This document shows positions 8,179 to 16,391 of a stretch of DNA of 64,000 nt, piece after piece. Both the position numbers and the translations under genes were made by a program. Source of the stretch: Streptomyces xanthophaeus (lineage in GTDB: Bacteria; Actinomycetota; Actinomycetes; Streptomycetales; Streptomycetaceae). Location: assembly GCF_000725805.1 (NCBI RefSeq), contig NZ_JOFT01000012.1, forward strand, positions 62,001 through 126,000. The letters run 5' to 3'. The notes beneath the pieces were generated by a model. That model saw only the letters and a program-made list of their open reading frames with translations, had not been told where the DNA came from and did not search any database. How positions within the stretch are numbered: the first letter of the stretch is position 1; each line of letters begins with the position of its first letter.

Positions 8179-9341
8179 ATGCCTCTCGCACTGCTCGCCC
8201 TCGCCATCGGGGCCTTCGGGATCGGCACCACCGAATTCGTGATCATGGGCCTGCTCCCCGAGGTCGCCGCCGGTTACGGCGTCTCGATCCCCACCGCGGG
8301 CTTCCTGGTCACCGGCTACGCCCTCGGCGTCGTCCTCGGCGCCCCGCTGATGACCGTCCTCGGCACCCGGGTCCCCCGCAAGCGCATGCTCATGCTGCTC
8401 ATGGGCCTGTTCGTCGTGGGCAACGTCCTGTCCGCCCTCGCCCCCGCCTTCGGCGTCATGCTCGCCGGGCGCGTCGTGGCCTCCCTGGCCCACGGAGCCT
8501 TCTTCGGCATCGGCTCCGTCGTCGCCGCCGGCCTCGTCGCCCCCGAGAAGAAGGCCGGAGCCATCGCCATGATGTTCACCGGCCTGACCGTCGCCAACGT
8601 GGTCGGCGTGCCGCTGGGCACCCTCGTCGGGCAGACCCTCGGCTGGCGCGTCACCTTCCTGATCGTCGCCGCGCTCGGTGTCCTCGGCCTGCTCGGGATC
8701 GCCCGGCTGGTGCCCGAACTGCCCCGGCCCGAGGGCGTCCGGATCCGCCACGAGCTGGCCGCCTTCCGCAACGTCCAGGTCCTGCTCGCGATGGCGATGA
8801 CCGTGCTCGGCTTCGGCGGGGTGTTCGCCGCGATCACCTACATCACCCCGATGATGACCCACGTCGCGGGCTTCGCCGACACCTCGGTCACCTGGCTCCT
8901 GGTCCTCTTCGGCCTCGGCATGGTCGTGGGCAACCTCGTCGGCGGCCGCTTCGCCGACCGCGCGCTGATGCCCATGCTGTACGTGTCCCTGGGCGCGCTC
9001 GCCGTCACCCTGGCGCTCTTCACGCTCACCGCCCACAGCAAGGCGGGCGCCGCCGTCACCGTCGTACTCATCGGCGCCCTCGGCTTCGCCACCGTGCCGC
9101 CGCTCCAGAAGCGGGTGCTCGACCAGGCCGCCGGTGCGCCCACCCTGGCCTCCGCCGTCAACATCGGCGCCTTCAACCTCGGCAACGCGCTCGCCGCCTG
9201 GCTCGGCGGGATCGTGATCACCGCCGGGCTCGGCTGGACGGCCCCGAACTGGGTCGGCGCCGCGCTGGCCGCCTCCGCGCTCGTCCGCCCCGGCGGGCGG
9301 GACCCCCCGGTCCCCCCGCCGCGGCCCCCCCCCGCCACTGA
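8179..9341 (+). CDS. MFS exporter, DHA1 (arabinose-efflux-like) family, apparent 3' frameshift
   Basis: Twelve-helix major facilitator protein beginning MPLALLALAIGAFGIGTTEFV. The GTTEF start and the RVPRKRMLML loop between helices 2 and 3 are typical of DHA1 drug or sugar efflux proteins. The frame is normal to about residue 373 (VGAALAASALV). It then runs on as unlikely Pro/Arg sequence for hundreds of codons through the following genes. A neighbouring frame stops at 9341, just ahead of the next ribosome site, and the switch falls among runs of six, six and nine C (9303-9333). A one-base indel, real or from sequencing, is likely. It is divergent from marR and probably co-transcribed with the GlcG-like gene. 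Confidence 0.8.
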
Positions 9342-9388
9342 CCACCCCGACCTTCCCCCCCGCACCCCCCTCCCAAGGAGAAACCCAC

Positions 9389-9826
9389 ATGTCCAGCGCC
9401 ACCCGCACCGCCGTCGCCCCCCTGACCACCGAGGATGCCGAGCTCCTCGTCGCCGCCGTCGCCACCGCCGCCGAGGCGGCCGGGGTCACCGTCAGCGTCA
9501 CCGTCCTCGACGCGGGCGGCCACCTGCTGGCCTTCCGCCGCGACGACCGGGCCGTGCTGATCTCGGGCGAGACCAGCACCCGCAAGGCCTACACCGCCCT
9601 CCAGCTGAACGCGCCGACCGCCGACCTCGTGGACGCCGTCCAGCCCGGCGCCCCCTTCCACACCCTGCCGACCGCCCTGGACCGGCCGCTGCTGTTCATC
9701 GCGGGCGGACTGCCGGTCCACCGCGACGGCCGCCTCATCGGTGCCGTCGGCGTCGGCGGCGGCGCCCCCGAGCAGGACCACGCCTTCGCCGCCGCCGCGC
9801 TCCAGGCCCTCTACGCGCGGATCTGA
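9389..9826 (+). CDS. GlcG/HbpS-family heme-binding-like protein
   Basis: A 145-residue alpha/beta protein with the family hallmarks SVTVLDAGGHLLAF, SGETSTRKAYTAL and IGAVGVGGG. Family members include HbpS of Streptomyces, an octameric heme-degrading protein, and GlcG of glycolate operons. This copy has no signal peptide, so it is probably cytoplasmic. A strong AAGGAGAAA ribosome site precedes the ATG. It follows the MFS exporter by 47 bases and is probably under the same MarR control. Confidence 0.8.
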   Translation: MSSATRTAVAPLTTEDAELLVAAVATAAEAAGVTVSVTVLDAGGHLLAFRRDDRAVLISGETSTRKAYTALQLNAPTADLVDAVQPGAPFHTLPTALDRPLLFIAGGLPVHRDGRLIGAVGVGGGAPEQDHAFAAAALQALYARI

Positions 9827-9847
9827 GCCTCCGGGTCGCGCGCCCGC

Positions 9848-9877
9848 GTCCCCCGTGCCAGGTTGGGTACGGGGGAC
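9848..9877 (+). terminator. Hairpin after the GlcG-like gene
   Basis: GTCCCCCGT pairs with ACGGGGGAC, and three further pairs (one G-U) extend the stem to 12 bp. There is no T tract, as is usual in Streptomyces. It lies between the GlcG-like gene and the hexosaminidase start. Confidence 0.55.
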
Positions 9878-9889
9878 AGGGGGTGCACG

Positions 9890-11521
9890 ATGCGGAATCC
9901 GAGGTTTCACGTGAAAGGCCACGTCATAGCGACAGCAGCGGTCGCCGCGCTGGTCACCCTCGCCGTCCCGGGCTGTACGGCCGCCTCCGACGAGGCCCGG
10001 ACCCCCGCCCCGAGCTCCGGTTCCGCCACCGCCGCCCTGCCGGCCTCCCCGACGGCCGCCGAAGAACCCAGCCCCTCGCCGAGCCCCACCTACGCCCTGT
10101 CCACCGCACCGCGCACCATCCCCGCCGTACGGGAGCACGTACCGGCCCGCGGCCCCGGCTGGAAGCCCGCTCCCGGCGCCCGCGTGGTCGTGGCGCAGGC
10201 CGACAAGGCCGCCCTCACCGACGAGGCCAAGCTCCTGGCCGGCGAACTGAGCCTCGGCTTCTCGGACTCGGAGCCCGCCCGCCGCGGTGACGTCGAACTG
10301 GCCCTGGCCGCCAAGGGATCCGGCCCGGCCGAGTCCTACGGCCTGACCGTCAAGGACGGCCAGGTCAAGATCACCGGCCCGGACGAGGCCGGGGTCTTCT
10401 ACGGCACCCGCACCCTCAAACAAGCCGTACGGTCCGCCGGTTCGGCCCCCGAGGGCACCGTGCGCGACGCCCCCGCCAAACCCCAGCGCGGCCTCAACCT
10501 CGACATAGCGCGCAAGCACTTCACCCCCGACTGGATCGAGGACCGGCTGCGCGAGATGGGCGACCTGAAGCTCAACCAGCTCGGCCTGCACTTCTCCGAC
10601 GACCAGGCCTTCCGGATCCAGTCCGACAGCCACCCCGAGATCGTCTCCACCCCCCACCTCACCAAGGCGGACGTACGCCGCATCACGGCCCTCGCCGCCA
10701 GCCTGCACATCACGGTCGTCCCGGAGATCGACTCGCCCGGACACCTCGGCGCGGTCCTGCGCGCCCACCCCGACCTGCAACTGCGCGACGTACAGGGCAG
10801 AGCCGTGAAGGGTGCGGTGGACATATCCAACCCGGCGGCGGCCAAGCTCGTCGACGACCTCCTGCGCGAGTACCTGCCGCTGTTCCCCGGCGGGGCCTGG
10901 CACCTGGGCGCCGACGAGTACCAGGCGCTCGTCGTCCGCGATCCGCAGGCCTCCTTCCCTCAGCTGGCCCGCGCGGCCCAGCAGCGGTACGGCGCCGGAG
11001 CGCGCGTCCAGGACCTGGCTACGGGCTGGCTCAACGACCGGGCGGCCGTGGTGCGCCCGTCGGGCAAGGCGCTCAAGGCCTGGAACGACGGCTTCTTCAG
11101 CGGCGGGGTGACCACCGCGGCCAAGGACATCCAGGTCGAGTACTGGACCGGCAAGGAGATCGGCGCCCGCCCGCCGCTGGAGTACCTGCGCGAGGGCCGC
11201 AAGGTCGTGAACCTCAACGACGAGTACCTCTACTACGTGCTGGGCCAGCCCAACCAGTTCACCTACCCCACCGGCAAGCGGATCTACGAGCAGTGGACCC
11301 CCCTGGTACTGCGCGGCACGACCCCCGTGCCCGCCCAGTACGCGGACCAGATCCTCGGCGCCCGCCTCGCCGTCTGGGCCGACCTGGCCGGCGCCCAGAC
11401 CCAGGCCCAGGTCGCGGAGGGCATCCGGCTGCCCCTGGCGGCGCTCTCCCAGAAGGTCTGGGACTCCCGCCCGCCCCAGCAGCCCTGGACCGGCTTCAAG
11501 GCCCTCGCCGACCGCCTCTGA
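9890..11521 (+). CDS. Secreted lipoprotein beta-N-acetylhexosaminidase (GH20)
   Basis: A 543-residue protein with a lipoprotein signal (hydrophobic ATAAVAALVTLAVPGC, lipobox LAVPGC) and a Pro/Ser linker. A GH20b-like N-terminal domain precedes the catalytic TIM barrel. The catalytic pair is D342-E343 in HLGADEY, and PQRGLNLDIARKHF and VVPEIDSPGH are also typical. It should release terminal GlcNAc from chitin or peptidoglycan fragments at the cell surface. ATG 9890 was chosen because it gives a compact signal peptide. Codons 5-9 contain a perfect TTTCACGTGAAA palindrome (see the parS-like site). Confidence 0.9.
   Translation: MRNPRFHVKGHVIATAAVAALVTLAVPGCTAASDEARTPAPSSGSATAALPASPTAAEEPSPSPSPTYALSTAPRTIPAVREHVPARGPGWKPAPGARVVVAQADKAALTDEAKLLAGELSLGFSDSEPARRGDVELALAAKGSGPAESYGLTVKDGQVKITGPDEAGVFYGTRTLKQAVRSAGSAPEGTVRDAPAKPQRGLNLDIARKHFTPDWIEDRLREMGDLKLNQLGLHFSDDQAFRIQSDSHPEIVSTPHLTKADVRRITALAASLHITVVPEIDSPGHLGAVLRAHPDLQLRDVQGRAVKGAVDISNPAAAKLVDDLLREYLPLFPGGAWHLGADEYQALVVRDPQASFPQLARAAQQRYGAGARVQDLATGWLNDRAAVVRPSGKALKAWNDGFFSGGVTTAAKDIQVEYWTGKEIGARPPLEYLREGRKVVNLNDEYLYYVLGQPNQFTYPTGKRIYEQWTPLVLRGTTPVPAQYADQILGARLAVWADLAGAQTQAQVAEGIRLPLAALSQKVWDSRPPQQPWTGFKALADRL
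9903..9918. other. parS-like site (ParB-binding palindrome)
   Basis: The sequence GGTTTCACGTGAAAGG contains the perfect 12-bp palindrome TTTCACGTGAAA and matches 13 of the 14 core bases of the Streptomyces parS consensus (GTTTCACGTGAAAC). It lies in coding DNA, in the first codons of the hexosaminidase gene. Streptomyces chromosomes carry many parS sites, most near oriC but some scattered. Confidence 0.6.
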
Positions 11522-11653
11522 GCGGTCACGGAGGTCCGCGGTCTGCAACAGGCCGACACCGGACCGGTGACGAACGACATCCGGCCATCGCCATGGCCGA
11601 ATTCCTCAGGCTACGTTGACGCCACGCTTCGACCGGCTATGAGGGAGACGACC

Positions 11654-12280
11654 ATGCGCGTGGTACGCAGCGGCAGACGGAACCGCGGACGCACGGCCCT
11701 GCTGACCCTCGCGGTGTGCGGGGCCCTCGCGCTCACGGGCTGCCGGGCAGGGGACGAGGCGGGCGGTCCCGGTACGCAGTCGCCCGCCAAGCCCGGAGCG
11801 GGCCCCACCGGTTCCCCGGCCCCGGCTCCGGCCCCGGGCACGCCCTCCGCCACGGCGGCGGCCCCGAAGCCCACCGCGACCGCGAAGCCGGTGAAGAAGC
11901 CCACGACGCCGGCCGGCCCGTCGGCCAAGCCCTGCGACCACAAGATGCCCATCGCGCCGGACCTGATCGCCGTCTACCGGTACACCCCCGAGGGCGGCGC
12001 GCACCACCTGATCGTCCGGCACGGGAACTGGGGCTGCGGCACCTCCGGCGCGGACGGCGCCGCCTTCGAGCCGGTCGGCAAGGAGACCTTCTACCCCGTC
12101 GCGGACAAGGCCGCGATCACCGCCGGGCCCCCGGTCGTCGCGGGACCGGGGCCCGAGAAGATCGGCGTCCAGGAACTCGTCGACTGGGTGATCGCGCACC
12201 CCGACTCCGGACTCCCGTTCCGCTACCACCTCGGCGCCGACGGGGCGATCGACACCCTTGAGCAGGTCTATCTCCCGTAG
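11654..12280 (+). CDS. Putative lipoprotein, function unknown
   Basis: A 208-residue protein with a lipoprotein signal (TALLTLAVCGALALTGC, lipobox LTGC) and a Pro/Ala/Lys linker to about residue 95. The C-terminal globular domain of about 110 residues starts at CDHKMPIAPDLIAVYRYTPEG and contains a conserved-looking HHLIVRHGNWGCG segment. The two domain cysteines could form a disulphide. The ATG at 11654 follows GAGGGAG. I do not recognise the domain. The gene overlaps the convergent DUF3040 gene by 13 bases. Confidence 0.75.
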   Translation: MRVVRSGRRNRGRTALLTLAVCGALALTGCRAGDEAGGPGTQSPAKPGAGPTGSPAPAPAPGTPSATAAAPKPTATAKPVKKPTTPAGPSAKPCDHKMPIAPDLIAVYRYTPEGGAHHLIVRHGNWGCGTSGADGAAFEPVGKETFYPVADKAAITAGPPVVAGPGPEKIGVQELVDWVIAHPDSGLPFRYHLGADGAIDTLEQVYLP

Positions 12281-12573
12281 CTCCGCCCCCGGTGCTGCCA
12301 CCGCCGCCGGACCCACTGGCCGAACAAGGGCAGGGCCGTGACCACGGTCAGGATCCAGGCGGCGGCGAAGCACCAGATCAGGGGCGTCGAGACGGTCACC
12401 GAGGCCGCGACGAGCAGCACGACGGACACCGCACCGAGCAGACAGGCCACGGCGGTGCGGTGCCGCAGGTGTGCCGACATCAGGGCCCCGCGGAGGGAAC
12501 GGTCACGTTTGAGCTGTGCCTCCAGCGCGGAGAGCGCGCGCTGCTCGTGATCGGAGAGTCCGGCTCCGTCCAT
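12268..12573 (-). CDS. DUF3040 membrane protein
   Basis: A 101-residue protein that starts MDGAGLSDHEQRALSALEAQL, the conserved N-terminus of the actinobacterial DUF3040 family. Two membrane helices follow at about residues 42-58 and 63-85, then a basic tail (WVRRRWQHRGR). Function is unknown; members are small membrane proteins common in Streptomyces. It is convergent with the lipoprotein gene. Confidence 0.8.
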   Translation of the reverse strand: MDGAGLSDHEQRALSALEAQLKRDRSLRGALMSAHLRHRTAVACLLGAVSVVLLVAASVTVSTPLIWCFAAAWILTVVTALPLFGQWVRRRWQHRGRSYGR

Positions 12574-12688
12574 GACGACGCACCTCCGTCGGCTGTGGCC
12601 GACGGGCGCGGAACACAGCCTCTGGCGTGCGAATACCCGGCCTGGGACGGCCCAACCCCCGGACGCGGCCGCGGGTGCCCCGGGACGG

Positions 12689-13522
12689 TCACCAGATGGA
12701 GTTGACCCACTCCGGGTGGTCGATGAAGGGGTTCCGGTTGTGCTGGTAGGTGTCGAAGATGACCTGGTTGCGACGCTGCTCGAAGGCGTCCGGCGGGTCC
12801 TGCTGGTTCCACTGCTTCAGCAGGCTGATCCGGCCGTGGGCGGGGGCCGAACCGTTGTTGACCTTGTCGTTCATCTCCAGGTTCGCGAAGCCGTCGCCAC
12901 CCTCGTAGCGCACGGCCATGTAGAGCAGCATCCGCGCCACGTCGCCCTTGACCGCGTCGCGCGGTTCGAAGGAGTCGGAGTCGGTGAGGCTGCCGGGGGC
13001 CTCGCCCACCGGGCTGCCGCCCCTGTCGAAGTCCTTGTTGCCGCGCGTGCTGTTGACCGTGACGTCCTCGGGGCGCAGGTGGTGCAGGTCGGTGCCCGGG
13101 CCGGTGGCGGTGCCGAAGTCGCCGTGGCTCTTGGCCCAGACGTGCTCGCGGTTCCAGTCGTTGGCCCCTCCGCCGTTGGTGGACTTGGACTGGGAGCGGC
13201 CGGAGTAGAGCAGGATGACGTTGTTCGGGTTGGCCGGGTCCTGGTCGGTGACCTTCAGCGCGTTCCAGACACCGTCGTAGTTCACCTTGGACTGGGTCTT
13301 GATGATGCCGTGCAGGGCGGTCTTCAGCGCGGCCCCGGTCTTGCCCTCGGCCGGGGCGTAGTACGAGTCGACGTACGGATCGGCGTACGGGCCTGCCGTC
13401 ACGGCCGCGGTGGCGTGGGGAGCCTCCGCAGACTGCTGGCCCGCCGATGCGGTGGCGGGTATCGCGATCAGAGCGGCCGCTGCGAGGCCGGCCGCCCAGG
13501 GAGTGGCGCGGGAGATTCTCAT
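12689..13522 (-). CDS. Secreted endonuclease I-family nuclease
   Basis: A 277-residue secreted enzyme: a Sec signal (MRISRATPWAAGLAAAALIAIPATASA) and an EndA/NucM-type catalytic domain. Conserved motifs are NREHVWAKSHGDFG, DLHHLRP and NSTRGNKDFD, which supply the catalytic histidine and the magnesium-binding residues. It should cleave extracellular DNA or RNA without specificity, for nutrition or during developmental lysis. The ATG at 13522 has a GGAGAGG ribosome site. The next gene on this strand ends far upstream, so the unit appears monocistronic. Confidence 0.9.
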   Translation of the reverse strand: MRISRATPWAAGLAAAALIAIPATASAGQQSAEAPHATAAVTAGPYADPYVDSYYAPAEGKTGAALKTALHGIIKTQSKVNYDGVWNALKVTDQDPANPNNVILLYSGRSQSKSTNGGGANDWNREHVWAKSHGDFGTATGPGTDLHHLRPEDVTVNSTRGNKDFDRGGSPVGEAPGSLTDSDSFEPRDAVKGDVARMLLYMAVRYEGGDGFANLEMNDKVNNGSAPAHGRISLLKQWNQQDPPDAFEQRRNQVIFDTYQHNRNPFIDHPEWVNSIW

Positions 13523-13915
13523 GCTGTGGGGGACCTCTCCAGGACACACCGGGCCCGCCAGGGGAATTGGCGGGATATCAGGTGGCGAAGCGAGGCTCAC
13601 ATTGTCATGTGCCCAACAGGTAAAAACCATGTGTCGGGGCCTTGAACTGCGGTGTTGGCGTCTGCTACCCGCGAACTGCCCGCGCGCCAGGAGGAAGGAG
13701 AGGTCCGCATTTCCCCGGGAAATGGCCGAATCCGGGACCGAGGGGACACGGTCGGAGCGCCGGGGCCGGGGGCCCGAAGGGGCTGATCCGGCGCCGTGCG
13801 CGGGGCAGTTGAAAGGGCCCCCGCGCGGCCGGAGCGGTGCTCCACGGCCGCGCACGGCGAGGACCGGCCGCGCCGACAGAGGGCGGGGCCGGTCCTGTGA
13901 GGTCAATGCCCGTTG
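13523..13915. other. Gene-free stretch upstream of the nuclease
   Basis: No convincing gene here. It contains the nuclease leader, a short palindrome CACATTGTCATGTG at 13600-13613 that could be a regulator site, and a second imperfect hairpin (AGGACCGGCC at 13860-13869 with GGCCGGTCCT at 13887-13896). Confidence 0.5.
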
Positions 13916-13950
13916 CGGCGCCGCTCGGCCGTCACGGCCGAGCGGCGCCG
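13916..13950 (-). terminator. Perfect 16-bp hairpin after the amino-acid-binding protein gene
   Basis: CGGCGCCGCTCGGCCG pairs perfectly with the 3' arm across a three-base TCA loop. It begins eight bases beyond the stop of the gene at 13958, with no T tract. Confidence 0.75.
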
Positions 13951-13957
13951 ACGGTCG

Positions 13958-14770
13958 TCAGCTGCCCGTTGCGATCGCGGGGGCCGGGTCGAACTTGTAG
14001 TTCGGGCCGAAGTTCTTGCGCACCGCGGCCTCCCAGGAGCCGTCCGCGACCATCTTCTTCAGCGCGGCGTTGATCTTGCCCTGGAGTTCCTTGTCGCCCT
14101 TCTTGAGGCCGATGCCGTAGTTCTCGTTGCTCAGGCTCTGGCCGGTCAGCTTGAACTTGCCCTCGTTGCCCTTCTGGGCGACGTACCCGGCCAGGATGGA
14201 GTTGTCCGTGGTCATCGCGTCGACCAGGTTGTCCTGGAGGGCGACCACGCACTCCGAGTAGCCCGGCAGCTCCAGCACGCTCGCCTTGGGGGCCAGGTTC
14301 TTCTTGACGTTCTCCGCCGAGGTGGAGCCGGTCACCGAGCAGAGCCGCTTGGAGTTGAGGTCCTCGGCCTTGGTGATCGTGGTGTCGTCGGCGCGGACGA
14401 GCAGGTCCTGGTGCGCGGTGAAGTACGGACCCGCGAAGTCCACCTTCTCCTTGCGCTTGTCGCTGATCGAGTAGCTGGCGGCGACGAACCTGACCTCGTT
14501 GTACTGGAGCAGGAGCTCCCGGTCGGAGCTGTCGACGCGCTTGAACTCGATCTGCTCCGGCTTGTAGCCGAGCTGCTTGGCGATGTACGTGGCCACGTCC
14601 ACGTCGAATCCGGAGTACGTGCCGCCGGCCTCGCGCAGGCCGACGCCCGGCTGGTCGAACTTGATGCCGATGGCGAGGGTCCCCTTGTCCTCCTCGCCGC
14701 CGCACCCGGAGGTGGTGAGGGCGAGGGCGATCACTGCGGCGACCGCCGCACCGGTCTGGGGAACCTTCAT
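13958..14770 (-). CDS. Glutamate/polar-amino-acid ABC transporter substrate-binding lipoprotein
   Basis: A 270-residue SBP family 3 protein with a lipoprotein signal (AAVIALALTTSGC) and the typical start of the bilobed domain, LAIGIKFDQPGVGLRE. YSGFDVDVATYIAKQLGY and KVDFAGPYFTAHQDLLVR follow. It captures an amino acid, probably glutamate-like, outside the membrane. No permease or ATPase gene is adjacent, so it must work with a transporter encoded elsewhere. The upstream region has a TACACGTGTA palindrome at 14881-14890. Confidence 0.88.
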   Translation of the reverse strand: MKVPQTGAAVAAVIALALTTSGCGGEEDKGTLAIGIKFDQPGVGLREAGGTYSGFDVDVATYIAKQLGYKPEQIEFKRVDSSDRELLLQYNEVRFVAASYSISDKRKEKVDFAGPYFTAHQDLLVRADDTTITKAEDLNSKRLCSVTGSTSAENVKKNLAPKASVLELPGYSECVVALQDNLVDAMTTDNSILAGYVAQKGNEGKFKLTGQSLSNENYGIGLKKGDKELQGKINAALKKMVADGSWEAAVRKNFGPNYKFDPAPAIATGS

Positions 14771-14880
14771 GCTGCACTCTTTCCTCGGGGCCGCGGGGCG
14801 CGCTGCGGGCACCTTCCAGCGGTGGCTGGGCGAGGGATCTCCGCACCGCGTGGAACCGCGAGAACGTGGGGGGACGTCAA

Positions 14881-14890
14881 TACACGTGTA
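14881..14890. promoter_or_regulatory. TACACGTGTA palindrome upstream of the SBP gene
   Basis: A perfect 10-bp palindrome 110 bases upstream of the SBP start, in the presumed promoter region. The binding protein is unknown. Confidence 0.3.
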
Positions 14891-15014
14891 CGAGGAAGCT
14901 AGGAAGCGGACAGGCGCAGCGTCACTACATCTGAGCGAAACTTGAGGATAACGATCCGGTTCGGCCGAAGATTTTACGGCACAATCGGGCCGAATCGGGA
15001 GAAGGGGGCGTTCG

Positions 15015-16136
15015 ATGGGCTCTGCTTCGGTACGGGTCGAGGGGAACGCGTTGCTGCTGGGCGAGGTGCAGGTCCGCTTCATCAGGACCCTGCGCCTGCC
15101 GGAGTCGGGCACCCACGCGCTGCCGCCGGGACTGGGGGAGTTCCCGCTGCGCCGGGTGGAGGACCACGCGGACACCGTCCCCCCTGAGTGGCTGGCGAAG
15201 GGCGGCGTCATGCTGCCCGTGCACCTGCGCGAGGCCATGTGGCTCAGCTTCGCCGGGACCCGCGAACCCGCCGCGCTCCAGGTCGGCGTCGGCAAGGTGT
15301 GCGCCGTCTCGGGCGGGCGGTGGACGGGCCGCCTGGACCGCGGCCCGCAGAACTATCTGGTCCTGCCGCGCCAGCCGTGGCTGGACGGGATCAACTCCGG
15401 GAGCGGGACGGTGCGTCAGTTCGTCGCCGTTCCCCTGGGACTCGGCGCCACGGTCGAAGGACAGGTCACCGGTGAGGAGACCACCGGTGGCGTGCAGCTC
15501 CAGGCCTTCCCGCTCGGCGCCCGGGAGCTGGCCGCCTGGCGGGAGACGGAGCGGGAGCGCACCCTCGGATCCGCCCCGCCCGCGCCCCCGCCGTGGTACG
15601 GGGGCCCTGGTGCCCCCTCGGGCTCCGGCGGGTACGGCGGACCGGTGCCGCCGCCGATGGCCGCGGCCCCGGGCGGCCCGCCCGTACCGCCCGCCCCGTC
15701 CGCTGCGGGAGCCGCCCGCGCCCGCAGCGCGGCGCCGCCGCCCGCCGCCCCCGCGATGGGACTCGGGGTCGGCGGCTCCATGCGCCAGGAGGTGTACCGC
15801 GACGACCGGCCGCTGTCGGCCTGGTCCCGGGAAGCGGCCGCACGGGTCTTCGTCCACCTCGTCACCCCGCCCGCGTGGCGACGTATCACCGGGGAGGAGG
15901 CGCCGCCCTCGCCCGTGGACCGGGCCGCCTACACCAAGGCCGGACTGCCCTGGTTCGACCACTACGACGACACCGCCGCCGACCTCGCCCCGGCCGAAGC
16001 CCTGGGCCGGGTCGAACCGGTGGGCCAGTGGCTCGGGGACGACCACACCCCCTGGGCGGAGCCGGGACCGGGGCAGGTCAAGCCGCTCGGGAACGCGCCG
16101 AGGCCGGGCAGGCCCGTACAGGACGGGGACTGGTGA
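15015..16136 (+). CDS. Hypothetical protein with Pro/Gly-rich linker
   Basis: A 373-residue protein without signal peptide or membrane helix. An N-terminal domain of about 185 residues (MGSASVRVEGNALLLGEVQV, QNYLVLPRQPWLDGI) leads to a flexible Pro/Gly/Ala linker (about 190-250). A shorter C-terminal domain contains MRQEVYRDDRPLSAWSREAAARVFVHL. I do not recognise the family; the domain order suggests a cytoplasmic adaptor. It diverges from the SBP gene and lies just upstream of the tRNA-like RNA and the MoxR/vWA locus, which it may or may not belong to. Confidence 0.7.
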   Translation: MGSASVRVEGNALLLGEVQVRFIRTLRLPESGTHALPPGLGEFPLRRVEDHADTVPPEWLAKGGVMLPVHLREAMWLSFAGTREPAALQVGVGKVCAVSGGRWTGRLDRGPQNYLVLPRQPWLDGINSGSGTVRQFVAVPLGLGATVEGQVTGEETTGGVQLQAFPLGARELAAWRETERERTLGSAPPAPPPWYGGPGAPSGSGGYGGPVPPPMAAAPGGPPVPPAPSAAGAARARSAAPPPAAPAMGLGVGGSMRQEVYRDDRPLSAWSREAAARVFVHLVTPPAWRRITGEEAPPSPVDRAAYTKAGLPWFDHYDDTAADLAPAEALGRVEPVGQWLGDDHTPWAEPGPGQVKPLGNAPRPGRPVQDGDW

Positions 16137-16212
16137 CGGAGCCGGAAGCGGAGCCGGTGACGGGGCCCTCGGCGGAGGCCGAGTGCCCCGTCGGCGGCCC
16201 GAGGGCGATGCG

Positions 16213-16218
16213 TATGAT
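16213..16218 (+). promoter_or_regulatory. -10 element TATGAT ahead of the tRNA-like RNA
   Basis: TATGAT ends ten bases before the first base of the tRNA-like fold, the expected distance for transcription starting at or next to that base. A convincing -35 box is not visible. Confidence 0.4.
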
Positions 16219-16228
16219 CTTCGGCAGC

Positions 16229-16301
16229 AAGGCCGTAGCGCAGAGGTCGTCGCGCCCACGCAGCAAGCTGGAGGACGCCGGTTCGAATCCGGCCGGTCTT
16301 G
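16229..16301 (+). ncRNA. tRNA-like RNA with an irregular anticodon arm
   Basis: A 73-nt cloverleaf. The acceptor stem AAGGCCG/CGGTCTT has seven pairs with one G-U. The D stem is GCGC/GCGC. The T arm is GCCGG-TTCGAAT-CCGGC, perfect and with the canonical TTCGAAT loop. The anticodon arm pairs only if C16259 is bulged (C-C-A, G with C, T-G-G), leaving a loop CAGCAAG. That would place GCA (Cys) at 34-36, but position 33 is A instead of the invariant U. CCA is not encoded. It is therefore either a decayed tRNA or a tRNA mimic comparable to bacterial Y RNAs. It starts 163 bases upstream of the ankyrin gene. Confidence 0.6.
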
Positions 16302-16391
16302 TGTCTTCTTGATCACGGGCAGCACGGACAGCACGGGCACCACGGGGGAACCAGTGAACACGCAGCCGACGGGCACCCGCGGCGTGCCGCG

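Noticed and set aside
10090..10314. Small minus-strand frame within the hexosaminidase
   Set aside because: It is antisense to the conserved GH20b domain and has Ser/Ala/Arg shadow composition.
9218..11548. 776-codon minus-strand frame opposite the GlcG-like and hexosaminidase genes
   Set aside because: Both plus-strand genes have conserved motifs and ribosome sites. The antisense frame has none.
16299..16391. Upstream TTG extension of the ankyrin gene
   Set aside because: It would translate the 3' end of the tRNA-like sequence into a His/Gly-rich stretch. The ATG at 16392 begins the protein-like sequence.
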